Of a DNA stretch of 11,257 bases, positions 1 through 6,201 are shown piece by piece (positions within the stretch are counted from its first letter, which is position 1; each line of letters opens with the position of its first letter). A program made the position numbers and the translations under genes. The stretch spans positions 1-11,257 of the forward strand of contig JALRCC010000214.1 of NCBI GenBank assembly GCA_023257495.1. The letters are read 5' to 3'. The stretch comes from Rugosibacter sp. (GTDB lineage Bacteria; Pseudomonadota; Gammaproteobacteria; Burkholderiales; Rhodocyclaceae). The notes below the pieces were generated by a model. The model did not search any database and was not told where the DNA came from. It was given only the letters and a program-made list of their open reading frames with translations.

Positions 1-259
1 AGAAGGTCACCGGACACCCCGCGCTCTTTTGCAGCGAGAGCGCAGCGATGGCGATCAGCTCGGGCAATGGCATGGACGCCACGTTGTGTGTGGTCTGTAG
101 CGGGTCAATCGCCGGAAAGCGCGTTTGTACTCGGACCGCAATACCCGGAAAATCAGCCAGCGTGTGTTCGTTTTGCGGACAGGAGAAGGTTGCCTCAATG
201 GCGGTATGGCGACCCCACAAATTAGGGCCACGCAAGGCACGCAAACGAATAATCTTCAT
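1..259 (-). CDS. cphA: Cyanophycin synthetase, CphA1 type (N-terminal 86 codons, rest beyond left edge)
   Basis: This is the start of a second cyanophycin synthetase, the enzyme that builds the Arg-Asp storage polymer from aspartate and arginine with ATP. The ATG lies at 257-259 and the frame stays open to the window edge. The protein begins MKIIRLRALRGPNLWGRHTA, the typical opening of the CphA N-domain, and continues with a family-like stretch (FPGIAVRVQTRFPAI) and an LPELIAIAALSLQ helix. It lies 23 nt downstream of the stop of the paralogous CphA2-type gene on the same strand, so the two are probably co-transcribed. There is no clear Shine-Dalgarno before the ATG (upstream bases are pyrimidine-rich), so its start may depend on translation of the upstream gene. 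Family assignment comes from the N-terminus only; the ATP-grasp and Mur-ligase-like domains are not visible here. Confidence 0.88.
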   Translation of the reverse strand, partial: MKIIRLRALRGPNLWGRHTAIEATFSCPQNEHTLADFPGIAVRVQTRFPAIDPLQTTHNVASMPLPELIAIAALSLQKSAGCPVTF

Positions 260-282
260 GAAGAGATAACGTGAAAAGTGAG

Positions 283-2529
283 TTAAAAGGTCTCAATGCC
301 GGTACGCAGTGTGGCGAGTGGCACATGCAGTGCCCACGCTGCGCCGATGGCGGCAAGAAGGGGGACGGGTCTTTCATGGGTTGGCGTATCCGGCGTACCT
401 GGCGTACTTGGCGTACCATCAGCGCCGACTTTTTGCTGTGTGCCCCAAGAAGATAAATCTGTCAGCGCCAGCAGTGGTTGAGTTTGCTCGCCCGTGGCCA
501 TGAGGATCATCCCGTCATGTATCAAAACGGCTTTTCCCCCTTTTGCCCGATGGGTGGCGATGGCTGCTGCACTTGCCGGATGGTTTGCTGGGTCAGTTGC
601 AAACAGGATCACTTCGCCATCACACAACTCGGCCATGTCGCGCACTAGCGGACAGTCCGCGTTCAGCACCGCCACGCCATCGGGTAACACGACATCCACC
701 TGGGTGCGCACGACATTGAACAGGCGTTCGGGCGTATCGATGTGATAAGCCGGCAAAACATCCGCTTCGGTGAGTGCTGTCACGACCCCGACCTGGCAGC
801 GGTCATAGGCGAGTCCTTCATTCAGCATCGTCTCGATGGAATTTTCAATCATCACGATTTCTGTCTGGCGATTGATCAACAAGGTCTGCGCTGCCGCGCT
901 GGGCGACAAGCTCTGTGTGGCGACCGGCAGCGTGCCAAGAAAGACGCCTTGAGCACAGGCCAAGCCAGTGGCCTGGCCTGTCAGGCGCACAATATGATCG
1001 AGCAATTGCGCAGTGAGCGTGGTATCTCCTGCCATGCTTTTGTTCCCTGTGCTGCCGGTAATGCCGACCAGCGGAATGCGGCCTGAGTTTTGGTTATCTA
1101 CCCCGGTGGGGAAAAGATAATCCACAATCGCCGGTCCGACCGGGCGCGCCTGCCCGGAGGCGGGCTTAAGATGCATCAGCAAGCCGGGCCCGGCATTGAC
1201 TTCGACAATCGCACCGCCCTGAGCGGCGAGCGGTTGCGCAATGTCGGTTGCCACCAGATCGATGCCTGCAATATCCAGCCCGACGATACGCGCTGCCAGT
1301 GCAGCAAGGGCAATGGTATCGGGGTGAACATCGTCGGTGCAATCAAAGGCGACATTGCCATTGCGCTGGATGAGCAGGCGTTGGCCTGCGGCGGGCACGG
1401 CATCAATGGCCGAGCCTTGGCGCGTGAGTTCGAGCGCAACGGCGGGGTCGTCATCAATGCGATTCAGCGGCGAGGCTTCGCTTGTGCCACGACGCGGATC
1501 GCTATTGATTTGCAGATCAATCAGTTGCTGCACCGTCGATTGGCCATCGCCTATCACCCAGGCTTCTTCGCCGCGTGCGGCAGCAACCAGCTTGCCGCCC
1601 ACGATCAATAAACGGTGTTCGATGCCGGGAATAAACCGCTCCAGCAGCACATCGCTGCCACGCGCCGTTTCTTCTGCGAGGGCAAAGGCCGCCTCGATGT
1701 CTTCGCGGCGCGAGAGGTTAACAGAAACACCGCGGCCATGATTGCCATCCACCGGTTTGATGGCCACGGGTGCGTCGATGGATTGTGCCTCTTCCCAAGC
1801 CTCGGTGATGTTTTTGACAATACTGCCTTCAGGCACTGGCACGCCGCAAGCGCGCAGCAGCGTGTTGGTGAGCGCCTTGTCGCTGGAAATGCCCTCGGCA
1901 ATGGCAGAGGTGGCATCGGTTTCGGCGGTCCAGATGCGGCGGCTGTGAATGCCGTAACCCAGTTGTACAAGATTGCCTTCATTCAGGCGAATGGCCGGAA
2001 TACGCCGCTGTTTGGCAGTAGCGGCTTCGACGATGGCCTGGGTACTGGGGCCGAGCAGCAAGCGGTCGGCCATCTGCGCCAGATGTGCCACGGCGGCCGG
2101 TACATCAAACGCGGTCGCGTTGATCGCAGCCATGATCAGGTCACGCCCATACAACAAGGCTTGACGGGAGATATCCGCATGCCAGCTGCGCACCGCCACT
2201 TTATACACGCCACGCTGCGAGGTACTGCGCGCCTTGCCAAACCCTCCGGGCATGCCGGCCAGATTCTGCAATTCAAGGGTGACATGCTCAAGAATATGCG
2301 CGGGCCACGTACCATCTTCCAGACGCTTGAGGAAACCACCGTGCTCGCCGTAGCTACAGCGATGTTCAATCAGTGTGGGGAGCAGCGTGGTCAAACGTTC
2401 GTTAAAACCCGGGAGAGTGTTGGAGGGCGAGTCTTCCAGTACGCCAATATCAACCCACGCTTCCATGACAGGACGGTAAGTCCACAGATTCGGGCCGCGC
2501 AGGGGGATAAAGTTAAGAAATTCGATCAC
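283..2529 (-). CDS. cphA: Cyanophycin synthetase, CphA2/CphA' paralog
   Basis: This is a 748-aa three-domain cyanophycin synthetase paralog, the kind found beside CphA1 in betaproteobacteria. The N-domain (about 1-165) opens with FLNFIPLRGPNLWTY and contains HILEHVTLELQ. An ATP-grasp domain (about 210-475) has the glycine-rich loop KPVDGNHGRGV (259-268) and the metal-binding strand IVEVNAGPG (441-449). A Mur-ligase-like M domain (about 484-748) includes NADCP near 623 and a C-terminal AAIGAAWALHVPLATL helix. The M-domain nucleotide loop reads ITGSTGNKS (490-498), which does not fit the canonical GTNGKT/S loop, so this domain may not activate aspartate or arginine normally. A Thr/Pro-rich stretch around 706-717 comes from a 9-bp tandem repeat. 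The start is GTG at 2527-2529, since an in-frame stop lies at 2569-2571 with no ATG between. A weak AAAGG sits 11 nt upstream. The CphA1-type gene follows after 23 nt. Confidence 0.93.
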   Translation of the reverse strand: MIEFLNFIPLRGPNLWTYRPVMEAWVDIGVLEDSPSNTLPGFNERLTTLLPTLIEHRCSYGEHGGFLKRLEDGTWPAHILEHVTLELQNLAGMPGGFGKARSTSQRGVYKVAVRSWHADISRQALLYGRDLIMAAINATAFDVPAAVAHLAQMADRLLLGPSTQAIVEAATAKQRRIPAIRLNEGNLVQLGYGIHSRRIWTAETDATSAIAEGISSDKALTNTLLRACGVPVPEGSIVKNITEAWEEAQSIDAPVAIKPVDGNHGRGVSVNLSRREDIEAAFALAEETARGSDVLLERFIPGIEHRLLIVGGKLVAAARGEEAWVIGDGQSTVQQLIDLQINSDPRRGTSEASPLNRIDDDPAVALELTRQGSAIDAVPAAGQRLLIQRNGNVAFDCTDDVHPDTIALAALAARIVGLDIAGIDLVATDIAQPLAAQGGAIVEVNAGPGLLMHLKPASGQARPVGPAIVDYLFPTGVDNQNSGRIPLVGITGSTGNKSMAGDTTLTAQLLDHIVRLTGQATGLACAQGVFLGTLPVATQSLSPSAAAQTLLINRQTEIVMIENSIETMLNEGLAYDRCQVGVVTALTEADVLPAYHIDTPERLFNVVRTQVDVVLPDGVAVLNADCPLVRDMAELCDGEVILFATDPANHPASAAAIATHRAKGGKAVLIHDGMILMATGEQTQPLLALTDLSSWGTQQKVGADGTPSTPGTPDTPTHERPVPLLAAIGAAWALHVPLATLRTGIETF
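382..417. repeat. Four-unit 9-bp in-frame tandem repeat inside cphA2
   Basis: On the plus strand the units are tggcgtatc (382-390), cggcgtacc (391-399), tggcgtact (400-408) and tggcgtacc (409-417). On the coding (minus) strand they encode a Thr-Pro-x tripeptide repeat, TPSTPGTPDTPT. It lies in the linker between the last strand of the Mur-ligase-like fold and the final AAIGAAWAL helix. The 9-bp period keeps the frame whenever units are gained or lost. Confidence 0.85.
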
Positions 2530-2705
2530 AGAATCAGGTGCCTTTCGTCGTCCGGCGGGATGAGTTTGTTAGCAATTTGTTGGCTTTTGTTTTGGTAGGT
2601 ACTTTTTTGCTTTAGCACGGCTGATGGAATGATCGCTGTGGCATCAGCATGAGCTTTTTACTCTACACATGCAAAAAAAAAGACAGAAAACAGATCAGGA
2701 AACAC

Positions 2706-2724
2706 GATGCATTTTCTGTGCATC
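2706..2724. promoter_or_regulatory. Short perfect palindrome GATGCA-N7-TGCATC
   Basis: Two perfectly complementary 6-bp arms are separated by TTTTCTG. The element sits roughly midway between the two divergent start codons, about 175 bp from each, which suits an operator for a dimeric regulator. It could equally be a small RNA hairpin or chance. No known binding-site consensus is recognised. Confidence 0.25.
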
Positions 2725-2762
2725 TTGAACCTGATGTTGCTTAACGCACGAGGAGCCAATGC

Positions 2763-2810
2763 GATGACAAGTGGGATGAAAAGAAGGATGATAAGTGGGG
2801 TGACAAGTCG
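2763..2810. repeat. Four-unit 12-bp imperfect tandem repeat
   Basis: The units are GATGACAAGTGG (2763-2774), GATGAAAAGAAG (2775-2786), GATGATAAGTGG (2787-2798) and GGTGACAAGTCG (2799-2810). Units 1 and 3 differ at one base, and units 2 and 4 diverge more. The array lies just upstream of the probable ABC-transporter promoter and overlaps a 19-codon ORF. Confidence 0.8.
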
Positions 2811-2835
2811 CAATCTGCCCTAAGCACGGTATGAT
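2807..2835 (+). promoter_or_regulatory. Possible sigma-70-type promoter for the ABC/DUF1854 unit
   Basis: TATGAT at 2830-2835 matches five of six bases of the -10 consensus. The hexamer 17 bp upstream, GTCGCA (2807-2812), matches the -35 consensus at only three positions. Transcription would start near 2842, giving a leader of about 27 nt before the ATG at 2869. The call rests mainly on the -10 match and its position. Confidence 0.25.
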
Positions 2836-2868
2836 TCTGCTCCATTCTTTGCGGCGATTTTTAAAAAC

Positions 2869-5142
2869 ATGATGGTGTCTGCACCGCTTTCTGATCAACT
2901 TCCGTTAGCTTGGCGCGCTTCCGTGCTGGCGACATTGCAGCCCGAAGAAACCCTGCTGGCCTGGCTTGAGCTGGATTTGACGACTTCGCTCCAGTTTGAC
3001 ACCGGGTTGCTGGTACTGACCAGCCAACGGTTGCTGGCAAGTGAAAATGGCACTGCTCAATGGCAAGCCTGGCCATTACAGGCGGCGCTGCGTTTGCAGC
3101 GTCTTGACCATGCGGGCATTGGCACACTGACGTTGAGCGACGCTCACAGGTGCATCGCGCATTGGCGCTATACGTTGGCGCGTGCGACCGTCGTCAAACA
3201 GCTGGCGGATGCCTTTGCTGCACAGATTGACAGTCTGATCAGCGGAACACCACGGATAGTCGGCCCCGATGTGCTGTGCCCGGTGTGCCAAACCTTGCTC
3301 AATCCCGGGCAGGAAGGTTGCCCCACCTGTGCCCGTCATCTGCAGGCACCACCTTCAACGCTGACGCTGCTGCGGTTATGGCGCTTTGCGCGGCCTTACC
3401 AATGGCAGTTGCTGGCTGGATTTTTATTGATGCTGGGTGGCACGGCAGCCACGCTGATTCCCCCGTATCTGACCATGCCGCTGATGGATGAGGTATTGAT
3501 TCCTTACCAGAATGGCGTGCCGATTGATCCGAAAAAAATTGCCCTCTATCTGGGGGGATTAGGCTTGGCGGCGATTTTTGCCTGGGCGATGAGCTGGGCT
3601 AAAACCTATATTCTGGCACTGGTGTCCGAGCGCATGGGGGCCGATTTACGTACGACAACGTACGAGCATCTACTCAAACTTTCGCTGGAATATTTCGGTG
3701 CCAAACGCACGGGCGATTTGATGTCGCGCATTGGCAGCGAGTCCGACCGCATCTGCGTTTTCCTTTCTCTGCATCTGCTCGATTTCGCGACGGATGTCTT
3801 GATGATCAGCATGACTGCACTGGTCTTGTTTTCGATCAATCCGTGGCTGGCGGTGGTGACGTTATTGCCGCTGCCTTTTATTGCCTGGATGATTCATCTG
3901 GTGCGCAATCGGTTGCGGTATGGCTTTGAGCAGATCGATCGTGTCTGGTCGGAAGTTACTTCCGTGCTGGCAGATACCATTCCTGGCGTGCGCGTAGTGA
4001 AGGCTTTCGCGCAGGAAAAGCGCGAAAGTGAGCGCTTCCACGAGGCCAATGCACATAATCTGGCAGTGAATGATCGGCTGAATAAAACCTGGTCGCTATT
4101 TTCGCCCACGGTAGGATTGCTTACCGAACTGGGCCTGTTGGTGGTGTGGGGTTTTGGTATCTGGCAGGTCTCTAAAAACGAGATTACCGTCGGGGTGCTC
4201 ACGGCGTTTATTGCCTATATCAGCCGTTTTTATGGTCGCCTAGACTCGATGAGCCGTATTGTGTCAGTGACACAGAAAGCAGCGGCGGGTGCCAAGCGCA
4301 TTTTTGATATTCTCGATCATGTATCGAGTGTGCCAGAGCCCATGCATCCGCAGCATTTACAAACCATCGCAGGTCATATCACAGTGCGTGATATCGGCTT
4401 TCGCTATGGCAATCGCAGCGTACTGAATGGCGTATCGCTCGACATTCGGGCTGGCGAGATGATCGGCCTGGTTGGCCACAGTGGCTCCGGGAAAAGTACC
4501 CTGGTGAATCTGATTTGCCGTTTTTATGATGTGAGTGAAGGCGCGATTCTGATTGATGGCGTGGATATTCGCGCGGTGCCGGTAGCGGAGTACCGGCGTC
4601 ATATCGGCCTGGTGCTACAAGAGCCCTTCCTCTTTTTTGGCACGATTGCCGACAACATCGCCTATGGTAAGCCTAATGCCTCGCGGGCGGAAATCGTTGC
4701 CGCCGCGCGTGCCGCGCATGCGCATGAATTCATTTTGCGGCTGCCGCATGGCTACGATTCGCTGGTTGGCGAGCGCGGTCAGGCGCTCTCGGGCGGTGAG
4801 CGGCAGCGCATTTCCATTGCGCGCGCGTTGTTGATTGATCCGAAAATTCTGATTCTTGATGAGGCAACTTCTGCCGTGGATACCGAAACCGAGCTGGAAA
4901 TCCAGAGTGCCCTGGATAATCTGATTCGTGGTCGCACCACCATCGCCATCGCCCATCGGTTGTCCACGTTGCGCACGGCTGATCGGCTGGTGGTAATGGA
5001 TCACGGCAAGATAGTCGAAATCGGCCCGCACGACGAGCTGCTCGCGCGGCAGGCCGCTTACTGGCGGCTGTACACCGCACAAACCAAGCAGCTTGATGCG
5101 CTGGAAGGGCGCGCTAACGACATGGTGGCAGATGAGCTATGA
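2869..5142 (+). CDS. Cyanophycin metabolism-associated ABC transporter (fused permease-ATPase)
   Basis: This is a 757-aa ABC half-exporter of the type encoded beside cyanophycin genes in proteobacteria; its substrate is not known to me. Residues 1-125 form a soluble N-terminal module whose LLVLTSQRLLA strand resembles bacterial PH-like domains. A four-cysteine zinc-ribbon-like motif follows (C137PVC140 and C151PTC154). The six-helix membrane domain runs from about 165 to 470, with segments near 180-205, 225-250, 300-322, 325-345, 410-430 and 435-455. The ATPase domain has Walker A GHSGSGKST (536-544), Q-loop Q584, signature LSGGE (640-644), Walker B LILDE (661-665) and H-loop H696, so it looks catalytically intact. 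It should work as a dimer in the inner membrane. Start is ATG 2869, with ATG 2872 equally possible; no strong Shine-Dalgarno is seen. The stop overlaps the next gene's start (ATGA). Confidence 0.93.
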   Translation: MMVSAPLSDQLPLAWRASVLATLQPEETLLAWLELDLTTSLQFDTGLLVLTSQRLLASENGTAQWQAWPLQAALRLQRLDHAGIGTLTLSDAHRCIAHWRYTLARATVVKQLADAFAAQIDSLISGTPRIVGPDVLCPVCQTLLNPGQEGCPTCARHLQAPPSTLTLLRLWRFARPYQWQLLAGFLLMLGGTAATLIPPYLTMPLMDEVLIPYQNGVPIDPKKIALYLGGLGLAAIFAWAMSWAKTYILALVSERMGADLRTTTYEHLLKLSLEYFGAKRTGDLMSRIGSESDRICVFLSLHLLDFATDVLMISMTALVLFSINPWLAVVTLLPLPFIAWMIHLVRNRLRYGFEQIDRVWSEVTSVLADTIPGVRVVKAFAQEKRESERFHEANAHNLAVNDRLNKTWSLFSPTVGLLTELGLLVVWGFGIWQVSKNEITVGVLTAFIAYISRFYGRLDSMSRIVSVTQKAAAGAKRIFDILDHVSSVPEPMHPQHLQTIAGHITVRDIGFRYGNRSVLNGVSLDIRAGEMIGLVGHSGSGKSTLVNLICRFYDVSEGAILIDGVDIRAVPVAEYRRHIGLVLQEPFLFFGTIADNIAYGKPNASRAEIVAAARAAHAHEFILRLPHGYDSLVGERGQALSGGERQRISIARALLIDPKILILDEATSAVDTETELEIQSALDNLIRGRTTIAIAHRLSTLRTADRLVVMDHGKIVEIGPHDELLARQAAYWRLYTAQTKQLDALEGRANDMVADEL

Positions 5143-5615
5143 GTGATTACCAGTTGATCCGCAATGCGTTTGGCCAGTTGGTGCTGACGACGCCCGCAGG
5201 GATGGTGTATGTGGACGTCGTGCCGGTGCGGGCTTTTGCGCTTTCTGCACCCGATGAGGGGATTGCGCTGGTTGACCGTCATGGGCGCGAGTTGTGGTGG
5301 CTCGCCAGTCTGGCCGAGTGCGCGCCGGATGTGCGTCTGTTGATCAAAGAGGCCTTGGCCGAGCGGGATTTTTTACCGGAAATTCTGGCCATTCGCAAAG
5401 TATCGACCTATGCCACACCGAGTCGCTGGGAAGTAATAACCGATCGCGGCCCGACCACGCTGACATTGAAAAGCGAAGACGATATTCGGCGACTGAAGTT
5501 TGAAGGTCAGTCGAACGGGCTTCTGATTGCCGACAGTCATGGGCTTCAGTTTTTGATTCGTGATCGGGCCCGGCTCGATCGCACGAGTCGGCATTTTTTG
5601 AGCCGGTTTTTATAA
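5139..5615 (+). CDS. Cyanophycin metabolism-associated DUF1854 family protein
   Basis: This 158-aa protein of the DUF1854 family is the usual partner of the preceding ABC transporter; no biochemical role is known to me. It is predicted soluble, with no signal peptide or membrane segment. Visible features are a beta-rich N-terminus (LIRNAFGQLVLTTPAGMVYV), the conserved-looking VPVRAFALSAPDEGIALVD stretch (28-46), a HGRELWWL segment (48-55) and a basic C-terminus (FLIRDRARLDRTSRHFLSRFL region, 138-158). Its ATG sits inside the ABC gene's stop region as ATGA (4-nt overlap), so translation is very probably coupled and the two products likely act together. The family name is assigned from overall sequence resemblance and from this context. 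Confidence 0.88.
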   Translation: MSDYQLIRNAFGQLVLTTPAGMVYVDVVPVRAFALSAPDEGIALVDRHGRELWWLASLAECAPDVRLLIKEALAERDFLPEILAIRKVSTYATPSRWEVITDRGPTTLTLKSEDDIRRLKFEGQSNGLLIADSHGLQFLIRDRARLDRTSRHFLSRFL

Positions 5616-5626
5616 GCTATCGCCGT

Positions 5627-5658
5627 CTTGCCAGCGCCGACTTTTAGAGTGTGGCAAG
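5627..5658. terminator. Possible hairpin between the convergent DUF1854 and PIN genes
   Basis: CTTGCCA (5627-5633) and TGGCAAG (5652-5658) form a perfect 7-bp inverted repeat with an 18-nt loop in the 28-nt convergent gap, and the right arm lies within the last codons of the PIN gene. No T-run follows on either strand and the loop is long, so termination here is only a weak suggestion. Confidence 0.22.
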
Positions 5659-6192
5659 TGCCGCTTCAGGGGTCAGTATTTGAAACAGGTTGCGCAGACG
5701 GTTCCGCCGCGCCAGCACGAGCAGGGCTTTGTCGCTGGTTACCAGCCAATCGGCGGAACCAGCCTGTGCTGCCTCGAGAAATTTCTGATCGTCAGGGTCG
5801 CGACAATGGGGCAAAGGCGATGCGCTGGTTGTTTTTTCTACCGCAGGCAGCGTTGATGTGAGGGTGATGCACCGGGCATACTCGCTGTAAGCCGCCTGCT
5901 GTACGGCACACGTCAGGCCAAATTGTGGGTAAGCCAGAACCCGCTCGAATTCCGCCAGACAGGCTTCGCTGCTGATGGCACCCCACTGCCGGTTTTCAAT
6001 ACGGTCGCGTAGCGCAGCAAAGCGGCTATCAGCAAAAACGTACAACGAGACCAACACATTGGTATCCAGCACCACTCGTAAGGGTTGCAAGGATCGCAAG
6101 GGGTGCAGGGGTTGCAAGGGTTTGCGGGCGATGCTGATCGCGGACAGATCGGCAGTCTGTCCGGATAAATCTGCGGATGAATCTGAAATCAC
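5644..6192 (-). CDS. PIN-domain protein, putative toxin component (COG1569-like)
   Basis: This is a PIN-fold protein of the family often annotated as a putative toxin-antitoxin toxin, expected to be a metal-dependent ribonuclease. Acidic residues fit the PIN active site: D43 in VVLDTNVLVS, E81 in EFERVL, D132/D134/D135 in RDPDDQKF and D154 in VTSDKALL. The open frame gives 182 aa from GTG 6190-6192, but residues 1-39 look foreign to the family. They cover an 8-bp inverted repeat and a 9-bp tandem repeat (LQP/LHP/LRS), and family members normally begin one or two residues before VVLDTN. GTG at 6073-6075 (V40) is therefore a plausible true start, though it lacks a visible Shine-Dalgarno. The gene follows phaC by 9 nt if the long start is right, or by 126 nt if not. 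No antitoxin gene is visible beside it. Confidence 0.82.
   Translation of the reverse strand: MISDSSADLSGQTADLSAISIARKPLQPLHPLRSLQPLRVVLDTNVLVSLYVFADSRFAALRDRIENRQWGAISSEACLAEFERVLAYPQFGLTCAVQQAAYSEYARCITLTSTLPAVEKTTSASPLPHCRDPDDQKFLEAAQAGSADWLVTSDKALLVLARRNRLRNLFQILTPEAALATL
6082..6117. repeat. Four-unit 9-bp tandem repeat at the 5' end of the PIN ORF
   Basis: Plus-strand units are gggttgcaa (6082-6090), ggatcgcaa (6091-6099), ggggtgcag (6100-6108) and gggttgcaa (6109-6117), with a degenerate fifth unit after. Units 1 and 4 are identical. Read on the minus strand in the PIN frame they encode LQP, LHP, LRS and LQP just before the conserved VVLDTN start of the PIN fold. Confidence 0.8.
6141..6163. 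repeat. Perfect 8-bp inverted repeat with 7-nt loop after phaC
   Basis: CGGACAGA (6141-6148) and TCTGTCCG (6156-6163) are perfect complements around TCGGCAG. The element starts 38 nt beyond the phaC stop codon in the direction of transcription. There is no T-run, so it is not a standard intrinsic terminator, but it could be an mRNA-stabilising hairpin or processing site at the phaC 3' end. It lies inside the longest PIN reading frame. Confidence 0.5.
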
Positions 6193-6201
6193 GCGAGCGG
6201 G

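Larger units (their letters stand above)
2530..2868. other. Divergent intergenic region between cphA2 and the ABC transporter
   Basis: These 339 bases hold no convincing gene. They must contain the start signals for two divergent units, cphA2-cphA1 leftwards and ABC-DUF1854 rightwards. Visible structure: an A9 tract at about 2672-2680, a perfect 6-bp palindrome (2706-2724), a strong AGGAG (2751-2755) ahead of a 19-codon ORF (2764-2823), a four-unit 12-bp repeat (2763-2810) and a TATGAT that could be a -10 element for the rightward genes. I could not identify a good promoter for the leftward cph genes. A minus-strand reading of 2695-2898 is open but is low-complexity and runs into the ABC gene start, so I do not call it. 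Confidence 0.7.

Noticed and set aside
1615..2598. Plus-strand 327-codon ORF opposite cphA2
   Set aside because: It is a long antisense shadow of the well-supported cphA2 frame. Its composition is not protein-like and it matches no family.
2671..2680. A-tract upstream of the cph genes as a terminator or promoter element
   Set aside because: There is no hairpin beside it and no gene whose transcript would end there. Hexamers at suitable spacing for a leftward promoter match the consensus poorly.
2695..2898. Minus-strand 67-codon ORF with a His/Pro-rich repeat, crossing the ABC gene start
   Set aside because: The His-Pro pattern is just the reverse reading of the 12-bp repeat, the ORF overlaps the coding start of the ABC gene, and there is no family resemblance or ribosome site.
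5644..6192. PIN gene as half of a classical toxin-antitoxin pair
   Set aside because: No small antitoxin-like ORF lies immediately upstream or downstream. The neighbours are phaC and the convergent DUF1854 gene, so a TA module cannot be claimed from this window.
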